A DNA stretch of 64,000 nucleotides from Gemmatimonadales bacterium UBA2975 (GTDB taxonomy: Bacteria > Gemmatimonadota > Gemmatimonadetes > Longimicrobiales > Gaopeijiaceae): NCBI GenBank assembly GCA_002348265.1, contig DEAT01000048.1, positions 45,137 through 109,136 on the forward strand. The letters are read 5' to 3'. The translations under genes were made by a program, and so were the position numbers. Below are positions 27,736 to 36,795 of this stretch, piece by piece. A model generated the notes under the pieces. The model did no database searches, was not told where the DNA came from, and saw nothing but the letters and a program-made list of their open reading frames with translations. Position 1 is the stretch's first letter; the number at the start of each line of letters is the position of its first letter.

Positions 27736-28869
27736 ATGGATCGTCGAGGCTTCGTCACTTCTGGAATGGCAGCAGGACTAGCCGGAATCACCGCTTCCGG
27801 GGGAACGCTCGGAGCGTTTCTTAATCATGCGCCCGGTTTTTCGCCTGGCAAGAAGCTCGCTAACGGTGATATCCGCCTGAGCTCCAACGAAAACCCACTT
27901 GGAGTATCTCCAGCCGCACGCGACGCAATTATCGAAGCAATCGTCGAATCAAACCGTTATGGCGGCAGACGCAGGGAAGTCATCGCCGCGCTTTCTAGTT
28001 ACGTGGGTGTGAAGCCTGAACAGATCACGCTGGGCTTCGGGTCAACGGAAATCCTCCAAATCTGCACTCAGGCCTTCCAGGGTCCGAATACACCGCTCAT
28101 CGCTGCGGCGCCGACGTTTGAAGACGTCATGGATTATCAGGACACCATGCCTTTTGAAGTGCACACCGTCCCTCTCACAGCGGACCTCCAGCACGACGTT
28201 CAGCAGATGCGGGATCTGTCGATGAAACGTCCGTCTGTCGTCTACTTCTGCAACCCAAACAACCCCACCGGGACAATCACTGCGTCGGCAGACATCGATG
28301 CTTGGATAGCGGAAGCGCCAGAAACGACAGTCTTCCTGATGGACGAGGCCTACTTGGAATACGTCACAGATGATCGGTACTGGGACAGCCTCAAGTGGAT
28401 TGAGCAGAAGCCCAACGTGGTCGTAATCCGCACCTTCTCAAAGATCTTCGGGATGGCCGGCCTGCGCCTCGGATACGCAGTAACGCACGAGACGACCGCG
28501 ACTCGTCTCCAAGAGCACTCGATTCAGAACAGTCCGAACGTACTAGCGGGCGCAGCTGCAATCGCGTCGCTCCAGGACGACGGAATCGTAGAACGCGCGA
28601 TCACTGTGAACGAAGAAGCAAAGTCCATCGTGCACACTACGCTGAACGAACTTGACCTCGAATATCTTCCGACCAACACGAACTTCATCATGCACAAGAT
28701 AAACGGGGATCTACCGACATACCGTAACCGCATGGCAGACGCAGGCCTTCTAGTCGGCCGAAACTTCCCGCCTATGCTCGACCATAATCGTCTATCGTTC
28801 GGGCTACCCGAGGAGATGGACCAATGGGCATCAGCGATTAAAGATTTTCGCCGGAAAGGCTGGATCTAG
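27736..28869 (+). CDS. Tat-exported class I/II aminotransferase (histidinol-phosphate aminotransferase-like)
   Basis: 377 residues from ATG 27736, which has an AGGAGG site. The N-terminus MDRRGFVTSGMAAGLAGITASGG is a twin-arginine signal type, which is unusual because most such enzymes are cytoplasmic. The catalytic part is PLP fold type I: LSSNENPLGVSPAARDAI, GFGSTEILQICTQAF, YFCNPNNPTGTITAS, VFLMDEAYLEYV, and the Lys in RTFSKIFGMAGLRLGYAV. Export of PLP enzymes through Tat is plausible because they fold in the cytoplasm. Substrate unknown. A strong terminator follows. Confidence 0.85.
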   Translation: MDRRGFVTSGMAAGLAGITASGGTLGAFLNHAPGFSPGKKLANGDIRLSSNENPLGVSPAARDAIIEAIVESNRYGGRRREVIAALSSYVGVKPEQITLGFGSTEILQICTQAFQGPNTPLIAAAPTFEDVMDYQDTMPFEVHTVPLTADLQHDVQQMRDLSMKRPSVVYFCNPNNPTGTITASADIDAWIAEAPETTVFLMDEAYLEYVTDDRYWDSLKWIEQKPNVVVIRTFSKIFGMAGLRLGYAVTHETTATRLQEHSIQNSPNVLAGAAAIASLQDDGIVERAITVNEEAKSIVHTTLNELDLEYLPTNTNFIMHKINGDLPTYRNRMADAGLLVGRNFPPMLDHNRLSFGLPEEMDQWASAIKDFRRKGWI

Positions 28870-28886
28870 CTGACAGTATTCGTGGA

Positions 28887-28930
28887 AGGACACCCCGCCT
28901 TCGGAGTACCCGAGGCGGGGTGTCCTTTTA
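28887..28930 (+). terminator. Rho-independent terminator
   Basis: A perfect 14-base stem, AGGACACCCCGCCT (28887-28900) with AGGCGGGGTGTCCT (28913-28926), 12-base loop, followed by TTTT. It follows the exported aminotransferase stop and precedes the MFS gene. Confidence 0.9.
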
Positions 28931-28962
28931 CGAAAAATATGTGCGATCCAACCTAGTACATC

Positions 28963-30150
28963 ATGACTGAATCGCTTGACTGGAGACGGATTACCCACCT
29001 CGTCTTCATAAACCTCTTCGTCGGTGGGATGGTAGGGATCGAACGGACTGTCCTCCCCCTCCTTGCCGAGGTTGAGTTCGGGATCGCCTCAAAGACTGCA
29101 GTTCTTGCATTCATTGCTACGTTCGGTATCACGAAAGCGGCAGTGAACTTCTTCGCTGGTACGCTTTCGGAACGGGTAGGACGCAAACGTCTCTTAGTAG
29201 CTGGATGGCTGACTGGAATCCCGGTCCCCCTCATTTTGATCTGGGCTCCAAACTGGTCTTGGGTCCTGTTTGCCAACATTCTGCTCGGTGTAAATCAGGC
29301 ACTGACATGGTCCATGACAGTGGTCATGAAGGTCGACCTAGCGACTCCTAGGACGTTCGGACTCGTAATCGGCTGGAATGAGTTCGCGGGATATACCGGC
29401 ATGGCCGCAACAGCAGCTTTGACGGGGGTCTTGGCCACATCGTTCGGCCTGAGGCCAATTCCCTTCGCTCTCGGCATCGCCATAGCTTTGATAGGACTTT
29501 CACTGGCTCTCGTAGCTAAGGATACGCAGCCTCCCGCAAATCAGGCAGCAAAAACACGGCCTATCTCGATGGGTGAAGCACTCGCTCTAGGAACTTGGAA
29601 AGACCGTCGCCTAGCCTCGGCAAGCCTCGCCGGGCTTGTGACAAACCTTAAGGATGGCGCTCTTTGGGGACTTCTTCCGCTACTACTAGCCGCACGAGGT
29701 CTAAGCGTTGCAGAAGTCGGTCTGATCGTCGGGACATACCCACTGGTCTGGGCCGGAAGCCAACTCGTGTTTGGCCCGCTTTCGGACCGGGTCGGCCGCC
29801 ATATCCTGATCTGGTCCGGACTCGTAACGCAAGGACTCGGCGTGAGTCTCTTCACCGTTAGCGACTCTCTTCCTGCCTACATGATAGCAGCGCTGATAGT
29901 GGGCACCGGAACCGGTATGGTATACCCTGTCCTGCTAGCTTTTGTCTCGGACAACTCAGCCATTCATTGGCGCGCCTCAGCCCTAGGTGTCTATCGGCTC
30001 TGGCGAGACTCCGGATACGCGGTCGGAGCACTCGGGGCCGGCTTCATCGCGGACCAAATCGGCGTGGACGGAGCACTCTATGTTACGGCCGTAGTATTAG
30101 TCGCGGCTTGCGCTCTATTCAGCCTAGGTGCACAAAAAACGCACTCTTGA
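28963..30150 (+). CDS. Major facilitator superfamily transporter
   Basis: 395 residues, twelve hydrophobic segments. MFS motifs are clear: loop 2-3 GTLSERVGRKRLLVAGW (G-x-L-x-x-R-x-G-R-R/K) and loop 8-9 GPLSDRVGRHILIWSG, plus ERTVLPLLAEVEFG in helix 1. The second half opens with LKDGALWGLLPLLLAARGLS. Probably a drug/metabolite or organic-acid transporter; no substrate signature. Preceded by a strong terminator, so it has its own promoter, and convergent with copA. Confidence 0.88.
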   Translation: MTESLDWRRITHLVFINLFVGGMVGIERTVLPLLAEVEFGIASKTAVLAFIATFGITKAAVNFFAGTLSERVGRKRLLVAGWLTGIPVPLILIWAPNWSWVLFANILLGVNQALTWSMTVVMKVDLATPRTFGLVIGWNEFAGYTGMAATAALTGVLATSFGLRPIPFALGIAIALIGLSLALVAKDTQPPANQAAKTRPISMGEALALGTWKDRRLASASLAGLVTNLKDGALWGLLPLLLAARGLSVAEVGLIVGTYPLVWAGSQLVFGPLSDRVGRHILIWSGLVTQGLGVSLFTVSDSLPAYMIAALIVGTGTGMVYPVLLAFVSDNSAIHWRASALGVYRLWRDSGYAVGALGAGFIADQIGVDGALYVTAVVLVAACALFSLGAQKTHS

Positions 30151-30276
30151 AACGCGTCTCAGCAATGTCAGGATCGGCTAAAGTAGGTAGCACACGCTAT
30201 TGTACCTGCCGCGCCTAACCAAAAATCGGCCTCTGCGTCGACTCTAGTCGGTAGGTCGTGCCTATAGCAAAACAGG

Positions 30277-32571
30277 TCAATTCTCCGAGGGGAGCCCGGG
30301 AATTCTTACACGACGAAGGCGTAGGCTATTCGCAACAACGCTGATGGAGGAGAATGCCATGGCGAGTGCTGCTAAAATCGGGTGTAGAGAGCGAAGCACG
30401 GTGGGCAGGAAGGCAACCGAGTACAACACACCAGCCGCTACTGGGATTAGAGAGGCGTTATAGAAGAACGCCCAAAAAAGGTTCTGTTCAATCGTCCGTA
30501 GCGTGCGTTCGCTCAAGGCCAGTGCCTCTGATACGGTCCTCAAATCCCCTCGCATGAGCACCACGTCGGCCGTTTCCATCGCCACATCCGTTCCAGTCCC
30601 TAAGGCCATACCAACATCCGCGACAGCCAATGCCGGAGCATCATTAATTCCATCGCCGACCATTGCCACGGCGCCGCGCGCTCGCTCTTTAAGCTGACTA
30701 ATCACCTGTGCTTTTTCACTGGGAAGCACTTCGGCATACACCTCATTAATGCCAACTTCCTGAGCGATAACATTCGCTACCGCCTCACGATCTCCCGTCA
30801 GCATGATGACCCTAAGCCCTCGTGATCTAAGTGCAGCGACAGCAGCGACCGAGGTCTCCTTTACAGCGTCAGCAACACCAATGAGTCCTGCCATTCGACC
30901 GTCGACTGCCACCCACAGAGGGGTCTGCGCCCCAGCTTCTACCTCTTCAGCTCGGCTCGTCCACTCTATCACTCCCTCCACACCGAGATGCGTCATTAGA
31001 GCCGAGGTCCCCACGGCAACACTCCGGTGCTCTACCCTCCCGGAGACTCCCTGCCCCGGGATCACTTTAAACTCCTCCACGGCACTAATATCAAGCAACC
31101 TCGACTCAGCCTCCTCGACCACCGCTCGGGCAATCGGATGCTCACTGAGCGCCTCGACAGATGCGGCTAGCCGGACGTATTCATCCGCCCCACCTAAAAG
31201 TGAGACCTCCTCGTCAGAAACCACGCTCTGAACGGTCGGCTGTCCTCTGGTGATCGTTCCTGTCTTATCCAGCAACACGACGGAAAGGTCGCGCGCGCGC
31301 TCCAGAGCCTCCGAACTCCGGAAAAGGATGCCTCGGCCAGCAGCTCGCCCGGTTCCCGCCATAACCGCGGTTGGTGTCGCTAGACCCAGCGCGCACGGAC
31401 ACGCAATCACCAGCACCGCTACGAAACGCATCAATGACTCAGTAAAATCTGCCTCAGTTCCGAACCACCAAACCGCCCATGTAACTATGCCGATCACTAT
31501 GACAGTCGGGACAAAAACAGCAGCTACTCGGTCAGCAGTCCGTTGGATGGGCGCTCGTGAGCCTTGAGCATCCCCTACCATCCTCACGATCTGAGCGAGT
31601 GCACTGTCCGAGCCCACCCGCTCAACACGCATCTTAAAAGCGCCGGTCAGGTTTACAGTTCCTCCGGTCACAGGCGCGCCGTCAAGCTTCTCAACGGGAA
31701 GGCTTTCTCCGGTCAGCATACTCTCATCGACCGACGTCGCGCCTTCGATCACACTGCCGTCTGCAGCTACCCGCTCTCCAGGACGAACCAGCAGGACATC
31801 TCCGACACAAATCTCATCCGCGGGCACTGACTCTTCACCGCTCTCCGTTATCCGATTGGCGGAGTTAGGGCGAAGTTCTAGGAGCTCTCGTATCGCCGCT
31901 CCGGTCTCCCCTTTGGCTCTGACCTCAAGAAGCTTGCCCAGTTTGATCAACGTGATGATTAGAGCAGCAGTCTCGAAGTAAACATGCGTGCCGAAAACTA
32001 CCGTGCCGTTGGTCAACGCAACGGTAACCATTGCGGACCAACCGAAGGCCGCACTTGACCCAAGTGCTACCAAGACGTCCATATTTGCGGCGCGGTTTCC
32101 CAGTGACTTCCACGCACCGACGTAGTAGTCCCAACCGACCCAAAACTGAACTGGCGTTGCTAGGGCGAACATGAGCCAATTCACCCAGGAATCATTCGCC
32201 CAAGAGCCAAGAAGACCGAAATCCCGGAACATGCTTAGAACAAAGAGAGGCCCTGCAAAGGCAACGCCCGTCCAGAATTTACGGGATTGAAACGCGATCT
32301 CCTCATCGCGCGTAATCGCCTCTGCCTCAGTCAGTTCAACTCCCTCTTGTCCTCGCACGACTCCGTAACCCGCTCGCTCAATCCGCTCTATCATCTGGTC
32401 GAGCGAAACCTCTGCTGGATCGAAACGCACGGTAGCGCGCTCAGACGCGTAGTTGACCGTCGCCTCCTCTACACCCGGTAGCTTCAGCAACGTCCGCTCT
32501 ACCGTCGCTACGCAGTTCGCACATGTCATCCCTGTTACAGAGATCACGCGTTCCCGAAAGGAGGTCTTCAT
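30277..32571 (-). CDS. copA: Copper-exporting P1B-type ATPase
   Basis: 764 residues. One N-terminal heavy-metal-associated domain with GMTCANC (Cys17, Cys20), then the transmembrane part with the CPC ion site in VIACPCALGLATPTAVMAGTG, actuator loop SMLTGESLPVEK, phosphorylation site LLDKTGTITRGQ, HP motif ALSEHPIARAV, and MLTGDREAV plus MVGDGINDAPALAVADVGMA. The metal domains and the linked copZ and csoR support Cu(I) export. Downstream of copZ by 40 bases. Confidence 0.95.
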   Translation of the reverse strand: MKTSFRERVISVTGMTCANCVATVERTLLKLPGVEEATVNYASERATVRFDPAEVSLDQMIERIERAGYGVVRGQEGVELTEAEAITRDEEIAFQSRKFWTGVAFAGPLFVLSMFRDFGLLGSWANDSWVNWLMFALATPVQFWVGWDYYVGAWKSLGNRAANMDVLVALGSSAAFGWSAMVTVALTNGTVVFGTHVYFETAALIITLIKLGKLLEVRAKGETGAAIRELLELRPNSANRITESGEESVPADEICVGDVLLVRPGERVAADGSVIEGATSVDESMLTGESLPVEKLDGAPVTGGTVNLTGAFKMRVERVGSDSALAQIVRMVGDAQGSRAPIQRTADRVAAVFVPTVIVIGIVTWAVWWFGTEADFTESLMRFVAVLVIACPCALGLATPTAVMAGTGRAAGRGILFRSSEALERARDLSVVLLDKTGTITRGQPTVQSVVSDEEVSLLGGADEYVRLAASVEALSEHPIARAVVEEAESRLLDISAVEEFKVIPGQGVSGRVEHRSVAVGTSALMTHLGVEGVIEWTSRAEEVEAGAQTPLWVAVDGRMAGLIGVADAVKETSVAAVAALRSRGLRVIMLTGDREAVANVIAQEVGINEVYAEVLPSEKAQVISQLKERARGAVAMVGDGINDAPALAVADVGMALGTGTDVAMETADVVLMRGDLRTVSEALALSERTLRTIEQNLFWAFFYNASLIPVAAGVLYSVAFLPTVLRSLHPILAALAMAFSSISVVANSLRLRRVRIPGLPSEN

Positions 32572-32611
32572 GATATCACAGCCCGAGAGTGTGTCAGTCG
32601 GCAGTTCGTGC

Positions 32612-32818
32612 TCAGACGGCCGGAGGAAAGTTGATCTCCTTCATAGTGTCCTCAATGACTGTCCAATCCATAACCTCAGGATCCCAAGACACTGTAACCT
32701 GCTTGCTGGCATGCTCTGCCTTTACGTCTTCGACGCCATCAAGGTCGTCTAGTTCCTTTTCAATTGTCATAACACAATGCCCACAGCTAATCCCCGGCAC
32801 ATGCACCGTCTTGGTCAT
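32612..32818 (-). CDS. copZ: Copper chaperone
   Basis: 68 residues, one HMA domain: KTVHVPGISCGHCVMTIEKELDDLDGV, with Cys-Gly-His-Cys in place of the usual MxCxxC. It passes Cu(I) to CopA and to CsoR in the cytoplasm. An AAGGAG lies 9 bases before GTG 32821 and 12 before ATG 32818, so either start is possible. Sits between csoR and copA. Confidence 0.92.
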   Translation of the reverse strand: MTKTVHVPGISCGHCVMTIEKELDDLDGVEDVKAEHASKQVTVSWDPEVMDWTVIEDTMKEINFPPAV

Positions 32819-32869
32819 CACAGATCTCTTCTCCTTGTTAAATGTTTCCCGCGATGAACCCAAGCCTCT

Positions 32870-33148
32870 TTAGACCTGGGTCGAGGACTCAAACACCTGC
32901 ATTAGCTCCCCGAGAACCTCCTCCCGTGTTTCCGCATCAGCGCTTCGGACCGCTTCCGTAACGCACGAGCGCAGATGTCCGTCTAGCATAATTGCGCTGA
33001 CCTTCTTCAGCGCACTCTGGATCGCAGAGATTTGGTTAACTACGTGTATACAGTATTCACCCTCATCGACCATACGTTGAACACCGCGCACATGCCCCTC
33101 AATGCTCTTGAGGCGCCGGACAAGGTCGTCATTAGGTTTGCGGGACAC
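32870..33148 (-). CDS. csoR: Copper-sensing repressor CsoR
   Basis: 92 residues, all-helical. The Cu(I) ligand set Cys-His-Cys is present: Cys33 in YCIHVV, His58 and Cys62 in GHLRSCV. The EGHVRGVQRMVDEG first helix is typical. GTG start with a TGGAG site. First gene of csoR-copZ-copA. Its likely operator is the palindrome at 33167-33194, so it represses its own unit until copper binds. Confidence 0.95.
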   Translation of the reverse strand: MSRKPNDDLVRRLKSIEGHVRGVQRMVDEGEYCIHVVNQISAIQSALKKVSAIMLDGHLRSCVTEAVRSADAETREEVLGELMQVFESSTQV

Positions 33149-33166
33149 TGAGACTCCAGGAAAAGT

Positions 33167-33194
33167 ATAGCCCCCCCCATATGGGGGGGGCTAT
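33167..33194 (-). promoter_or_regulatory. CsoR operator overlapping the csoR-copZ-copA promoter
   Basis: A perfect 28-bp inverted repeat, ATAG-C8-ATAT-G8-CTAT. G-tract dyads flanked by AT-rich ends are the known CsoR operator form. On the minus strand a TATACT (33164-33169) overlaps its edge and could be the -10 box; no matching -35 was found at normal spacing. Confidence 0.85.
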
Positions 33195-33296
33195 CAATCT
33201 GGACTCGAAGACCTAAATGCGTCAACATGTACCCCCACTTGAGCGGCAGCTCTAGGATCCATAAATCGTGAAGCCTTAGCCCAAGCGCACTTCCTA

Positions 33297-33950
33297 ATGT
33301 CGACAGAGCCCTCTAAAGAGTCGGCCTCGACCCTCGAGCAGGGGGACGAAGGAGGCATTCCTCAGGGAGCCGAACAGCTGGACCCCATCGAGTTCTTCAA
33401 GGCGTGGTTCGATGCCGCGGAGGACTCAGGGATTGTCATGCCGGAGTCAGTAGCCCTCGCAACAGCGACTTCAGAAGGCGCCCCCTCGGTACGAATGGTC
33501 TTATTGAAGGCAGTCAACGAGAAAGGGTTTGTCTTCTTTACCAATTACGGCAGTAGAAAGGCCAATGAAATTGAAGCTAATCGGAGGGCAGCACTGTGCT
33601 TCCATTGGGCGTCACTCGAACGACAAGTTCGGATCACAGGATCGGTGGAGAGAATCACTGAAGCAGAGAGTTATGCATACTTCAGCACGAGAGGAAGAGG
33701 TAGCCGTATCGGTGCTTGGGCGTCCAAACAAAGCCAACCACTTCTTGATCGAAAAGAACTGCAGAGACGAGTCAGCGAGACCACAAGTAGCTTCGAGGAC
33801 CAGGATATCCCGCTACCCCCGTTCTGGGGTGGATACCGGATTCGTCCAGAAGTAATTGAATTCTGGCAAGGCAAAGCCGACCGACTACACGATAGGCTCG
33901 TCTTTACTCGTATAGGTCACGACTGGAGCACCGAAAGGCTCTACCCGTAG
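33297..33950 (+). CDS. pdxH: Pyridoxamine 5'-phosphate oxidase
   Basis: 217 residues, FMN enzyme oxidising pyridoxamine or pyridoxine phosphate to PLP. Landmarks are PIEFFKAWFDAAEDSG, VRMVLLKAVNEKGFVFFTNYGSRKANEI, CFHWASLERQVRITGSVERI, RGRGSRIGAWASKQSQ, the Arg-rich WGGYRIRPEVIEFWQGKADRLHDRLVFTR and a terminal RLYP. Length matches. It would support the several PLP enzymes nearby, but that is not a specific link. Confidence 0.95.
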   Translation: MSTEPSKESASTLEQGDEGGIPQGAEQLDPIEFFKAWFDAAEDSGIVMPESVALATATSEGAPSVRMVLLKAVNEKGFVFFTNYGSRKANEIEANRRAALCFHWASLERQVRITGSVERITEAESYAYFSTRGRGSRIGAWASKQSQPLLDRKELQRRVSETTSSFEDQDIPLPPFWGGYRIRPEVIEFWQGKADRLHDRLVFTRIGHDWSTERLYP

Positions 33951-34055
33951 AGCTCTTCGCGAGATCGCAAGATCTAATCAAGAATCTCCCGAAGGCTTGT
34001 GGCAGAGCCTTATGCACCGTTCCTTGCTCATCCGAACTCAAAAGGACGGAAGACG

Positions 34056-34157
34056 ATGGTGATAGGACCAGACTACTTAACGAAATTGAGGCTCCAGTTC
34101 ATCAAGAGGCTCAGCACGAATAGCGGGCTTGACGCTTTTCCGAGCGTGTTGTCCTAA
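34056..34157 (+). CDS. 33-codon small ORF coupled to the lactate permease gene
   Basis: ATG GTG ATA opens a 33-residue frame ending in TAA whose last base starts the permease ATG (TAATG). A GGAAG element lies about 5 bases before the ATG. The peptide is basic and has no membrane segment. TAATG junctions also occur at the mutT gene here, so it may be a translated leader that couples or regulates the permease. It could also be chance. Confidence 0.4.
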   Translation: MVIGPDYLTKLRLQFIKRLSTNSGLDAFPSVLS

Positions 34158-35851
34158 TGGGCGCCGGTGCGCAGGCCCTTCTGGCCCTGTTTCCCATAGC
34201 CCTCGGCGGCGTCCTCTTGGTAGGGCTTCGGGTCCCCGCTAAACACGCAATGCCCGCGGCTTACGTCGCGGCAGCGTCAGTCGCGATCTTCGCATGGGAG
34301 ATGAGTGTTTCTAGGGTAGCAGCTGCCTCGATACAGGGTTTGTTCCTGACGTTTGATCTTCTATTCATAATCTTCGGAGCGATCCTTCTCCTCCATACGC
34401 TGGAGCGGTCCGGGGGGGTCGCTGCAATCCGGAAATCATTCAACGGAATAAGTGATGACCGGCGAGTTCAGGTTGTCATCGTCGCTTGGCTATTCGGTTC
34501 GTTCATCGAAGGCGCCGCCGGCTTCGGTACTCCTGCAGCTGTAGCAGCACCACTCCTAGTGGCACTAGGATTTCCAGCAGCAGCAGCAGTGATGCTTGGC
34601 ATGATGATTCAGAGTACGGCGGTCACGTTCGGTGCAGTGGGAACACCGGTCCTAGTCGGAATCCAAGGGGGCTTAGGTGGCGAAGCTTTCGCAGCTGCGC
34701 TCGCCGGAGCCAACATGACAATGGTCGACTACCTGCGTGCGGTCACAGCAAAGGTCGTCCTGCTGCACGCCACGGCCGGATTCCTAATGCCGGTATGGAT
34801 GGTCATAATGCTCACACGATTCTTCGGAGCAAATCGCTCATGGAGCGAAGGACTCTCCATCTTACCTTTTGCCCTCCTCGGAGGCCTGGCTTTCGTAGTG
34901 CCGTACGTCTTTTTTGGAACATTCCTGGGTCCCGAATTCCCGTCGTTACTTGGGGCGCCAGTCGGACTCTTGATAGTCGTCTCAGTTGCGCGCCGCGGAT
35001 GGTTCTTGCCTAAGGACCACTGGGACTTCCCGGAAAGGTCAAAGTGGAACCAGGAATGGGTCAGCGGACTCGAAGACGAGTTGGCGAATGTTCCCGAAGG
35101 GCGCGGCATCTCCTCAGCTTCCGCATGGGCGCCCTATGCACTGCTAGGCGGGCTCTTAGTCCTCACGCGTCTCCCGCAGCTTCCGGTGGGAGAATGGCTT
35201 CGCCTAGTGTCGGTTTCTTGGCAAAATATTTTGGGGTCAGAAATCACTGCTACCACCACACCTCTTTATCTCCCAGGATTCGTGTTACTGGTGGTCGTGT
35301 TAATCACTGCGCTCCTCCATCGAATGAATGGTCCAGCACTGGGGGAAGCGTTTCGCTCCTCGACCAAAGTTCTCATAGGTGCTGGCGTTGTGCTCGTCTT
35401 CACTGTGCCGATGGTTCGTGTGTACATCAACTCTGACGTCAATGGGGCCGGATTACTCTCCATGCCTCTAGCTATGGCGGAATGGGTTGCGAGCAACGTG
35501 GGTGCCGTATGGCCATTCTTCGCGCCGATGACGGGCGCACTCGGCGCCTTCATCGCCGGTTCCAATACGGTGAGCAACCTTATGTTCTCGGCATTTCAGT
35601 TCGGAGTCGCCGAAAAACTGGCCATGTCGACGGTGATGATTGTGGCTCTTCAGGCAGTAGGGGCGGCCGCGGGTAACATGGTTGCGATACATAACGTGGT
35701 AGCAGCATCGGCCACGGTCGGGTTACTCGGTAAAGAGGGTGAGACACTGCGAAAAACGATCCTGCCAACCGTCTACTACTTATTGGTTGTGGGCCTTCTA
35801 GGATTACTAGCAATCCACGTGATCGGAGTTGCGGACCCGGCAGGACTCTGA
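34157..35851 (+). CDS. lctP: L-lactate permease family transporter
   Basis: 564 residues, about 13-14 hydrophobic segments, LctP family. Diagnostic segments are LDLLFIIFGAILLLHTLERSGGV-like FDLLFIIFGAILLLHTLE, SFIEGAAGFGTPAAVAAPLLVALGFP, TFGAVGTPVLVG, and the C-terminal GALGAFIAGSNTVSNLMFS and AAGNMVAIHNVVAA. It imports lactate or glycolate with a cation. A periplasmic hydroxyacid dehydrogenase gene lies at 59647-60891, so hydroxy acids appear to be a substrate class for this organism. Confidence 0.93.
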   Translation: MGAGAQALLALFPIALGGVLLVGLRVPAKHAMPAAYVAAASVAIFAWEMSVSRVAAASIQGLFLTFDLLFIIFGAILLLHTLERSGGVAAIRKSFNGISDDRRVQVVIVAWLFGSFIEGAAGFGTPAAVAAPLLVALGFPAAAAVMLGMMIQSTAVTFGAVGTPVLVGIQGGLGGEAFAAALAGANMTMVDYLRAVTAKVVLLHATAGFLMPVWMVIMLTRFFGANRSWSEGLSILPFALLGGLAFVVPYVFFGTFLGPEFPSLLGAPVGLLIVVSVARRGWFLPKDHWDFPERSKWNQEWVSGLEDELANVPEGRGISSASAWAPYALLGGLLVLTRLPQLPVGEWLRLVSVSWQNILGSEITATTTPLYLPGFVLLVVVLITALLHRMNGPALGEAFRSSTKVLIGAGVVLVFTVPMVRVYINSDVNGAGLLSMPLAMAEWVASNVGAVWPFFAPMTGALGAFIAGSNTVSNLMFSAFQFGVAEKLAMSTVMIVALQAVGAAAGNMVAIHNVVAASATVGLLGKEGETLRKTILPTVYYLLVVGLLGLLAIHVIGVADPAGL

Positions 35852-35876
35852 GTCTCTCGCGCCTAGCTCTATCCCC

Positions 35877-36632
35877 TCAGACCCTCAACGATCGTGCAAT
35901 CCCGTCAGCTGCGTGTGAGATACACGCGAGTCCAATCTCTTCGGTCGCTCCGCGTGCGTCTCCGAGTATCCCGTTCGACGTAACCGACCTGAATCCATCC
36001 TCAAAAATTCTGGTTTTGAGTTCGTCGTCGAAAGCCTCAATGTGACCTTTTTCCGCACGCTCTTCCCGAACTAGGTCCGGCCGGATACAGAGAATTTCTG
36101 AAGTCTCGGCTATGTCAGCGTGTCCACCAACCCGACCCACTAGCTCAGGAGCGACCTCTAACAATGCCGCTTCCCAGAGAGCAACGAAACCGATGAGGTC
36201 AGTGTAGGCATCTACCTTGCAATCTGGTCCGACCGCGGCACGCAGATCCGGAAGCATCTCTTCCAGGGGCCCAAAGTTTCCACCGTGTGATGGAACGAAG
36301 CAAAGCCTCGTGAAGCCATGTCTCGCAAGGCTTACAGCATAATCCGTGCATATCGCCTCGAGTGTGCTACGTCGCAACGTAAGTGTCCCCGCAAATCCCA
36401 TGTGGTGCTCTGAGCATCCCACGCGAATCGTCGGCGCTGCCAAAGAGTTACCTAGCCGACGAGCCACCTCTACGGCTAGACGATCCCCACGAACTGCATC
36501 CACGAGGAGTGGCAGGTGCGGACCATGTTGCTCCACAGCGCCCACGGCGATTACAACGGTTGTAGTTCCAAGGTTGATCGCCGCCTCAACTTCAGGCCAC
36601 GTCATCTCGTCGAGAAGTAAGTTCTCGGACAT
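35877..36632 (-). CDS. Creatininase-family amidohydrolase
   Basis: 251 residues. EMTWPEVEAAI and VIAVGAVEQHGPHLPLLVDAVRGD carry the metal ligands Glu, His and Asp of the family (E-Q-H-G-P-H-L-P), followed by HHMGFAGTLTLR, VPSHGGNFGPLEEM and HADIAETSEIL, all family markers. Substrate not determinable: members include creatininase, arylformylhydrolase-like and mycofactocin MftE proteins. Convergent with lctP, and its start is separated by 163 bases from the metallo-hydrolase gene on the same strand. Confidence 0.85.
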   Translation of the reverse strand: MSENLLLDEMTWPEVEAAINLGTTTVVIAVGAVEQHGPHLPLLVDAVRGDRLAVEVARRLGNSLAAPTIRVGCSEHHMGFAGTLTLRRSTLEAICTDYAVSLARHGFTRLCFVPSHGGNFGPLEEMLPDLRAAVGPDCKVDAYTDLIGFVALWEAALLEVAPELVGRVGGHADIAETSEILCIRPDLVREERAEKGHIEAFDDELKTRIFEDGFRSVTSNGILGDARGATEEIGLACISHAADGIARSLRV

Positions 36633-36795
36633 ATTTTACTCAATGGTTCTAGGGTGGTGCGGAAGTCTAGCCAGACAAATTGGAACCGCATAGACAGGCC
36701 CATCGCCGTGATCTTTCCAGTCACGATTGCGGTCACAGCCTCACTCGGGAAAACAGGTCCGCTGATCGCCCTCAGAATTGGAGCAAGCTTCTAGC

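Noticed and set aside
30240..30260. Short palindrome CGACTCTAGTCG downstream of copA as a terminator
   Set aside because: The stem is only 5 bases and there is no T-run.
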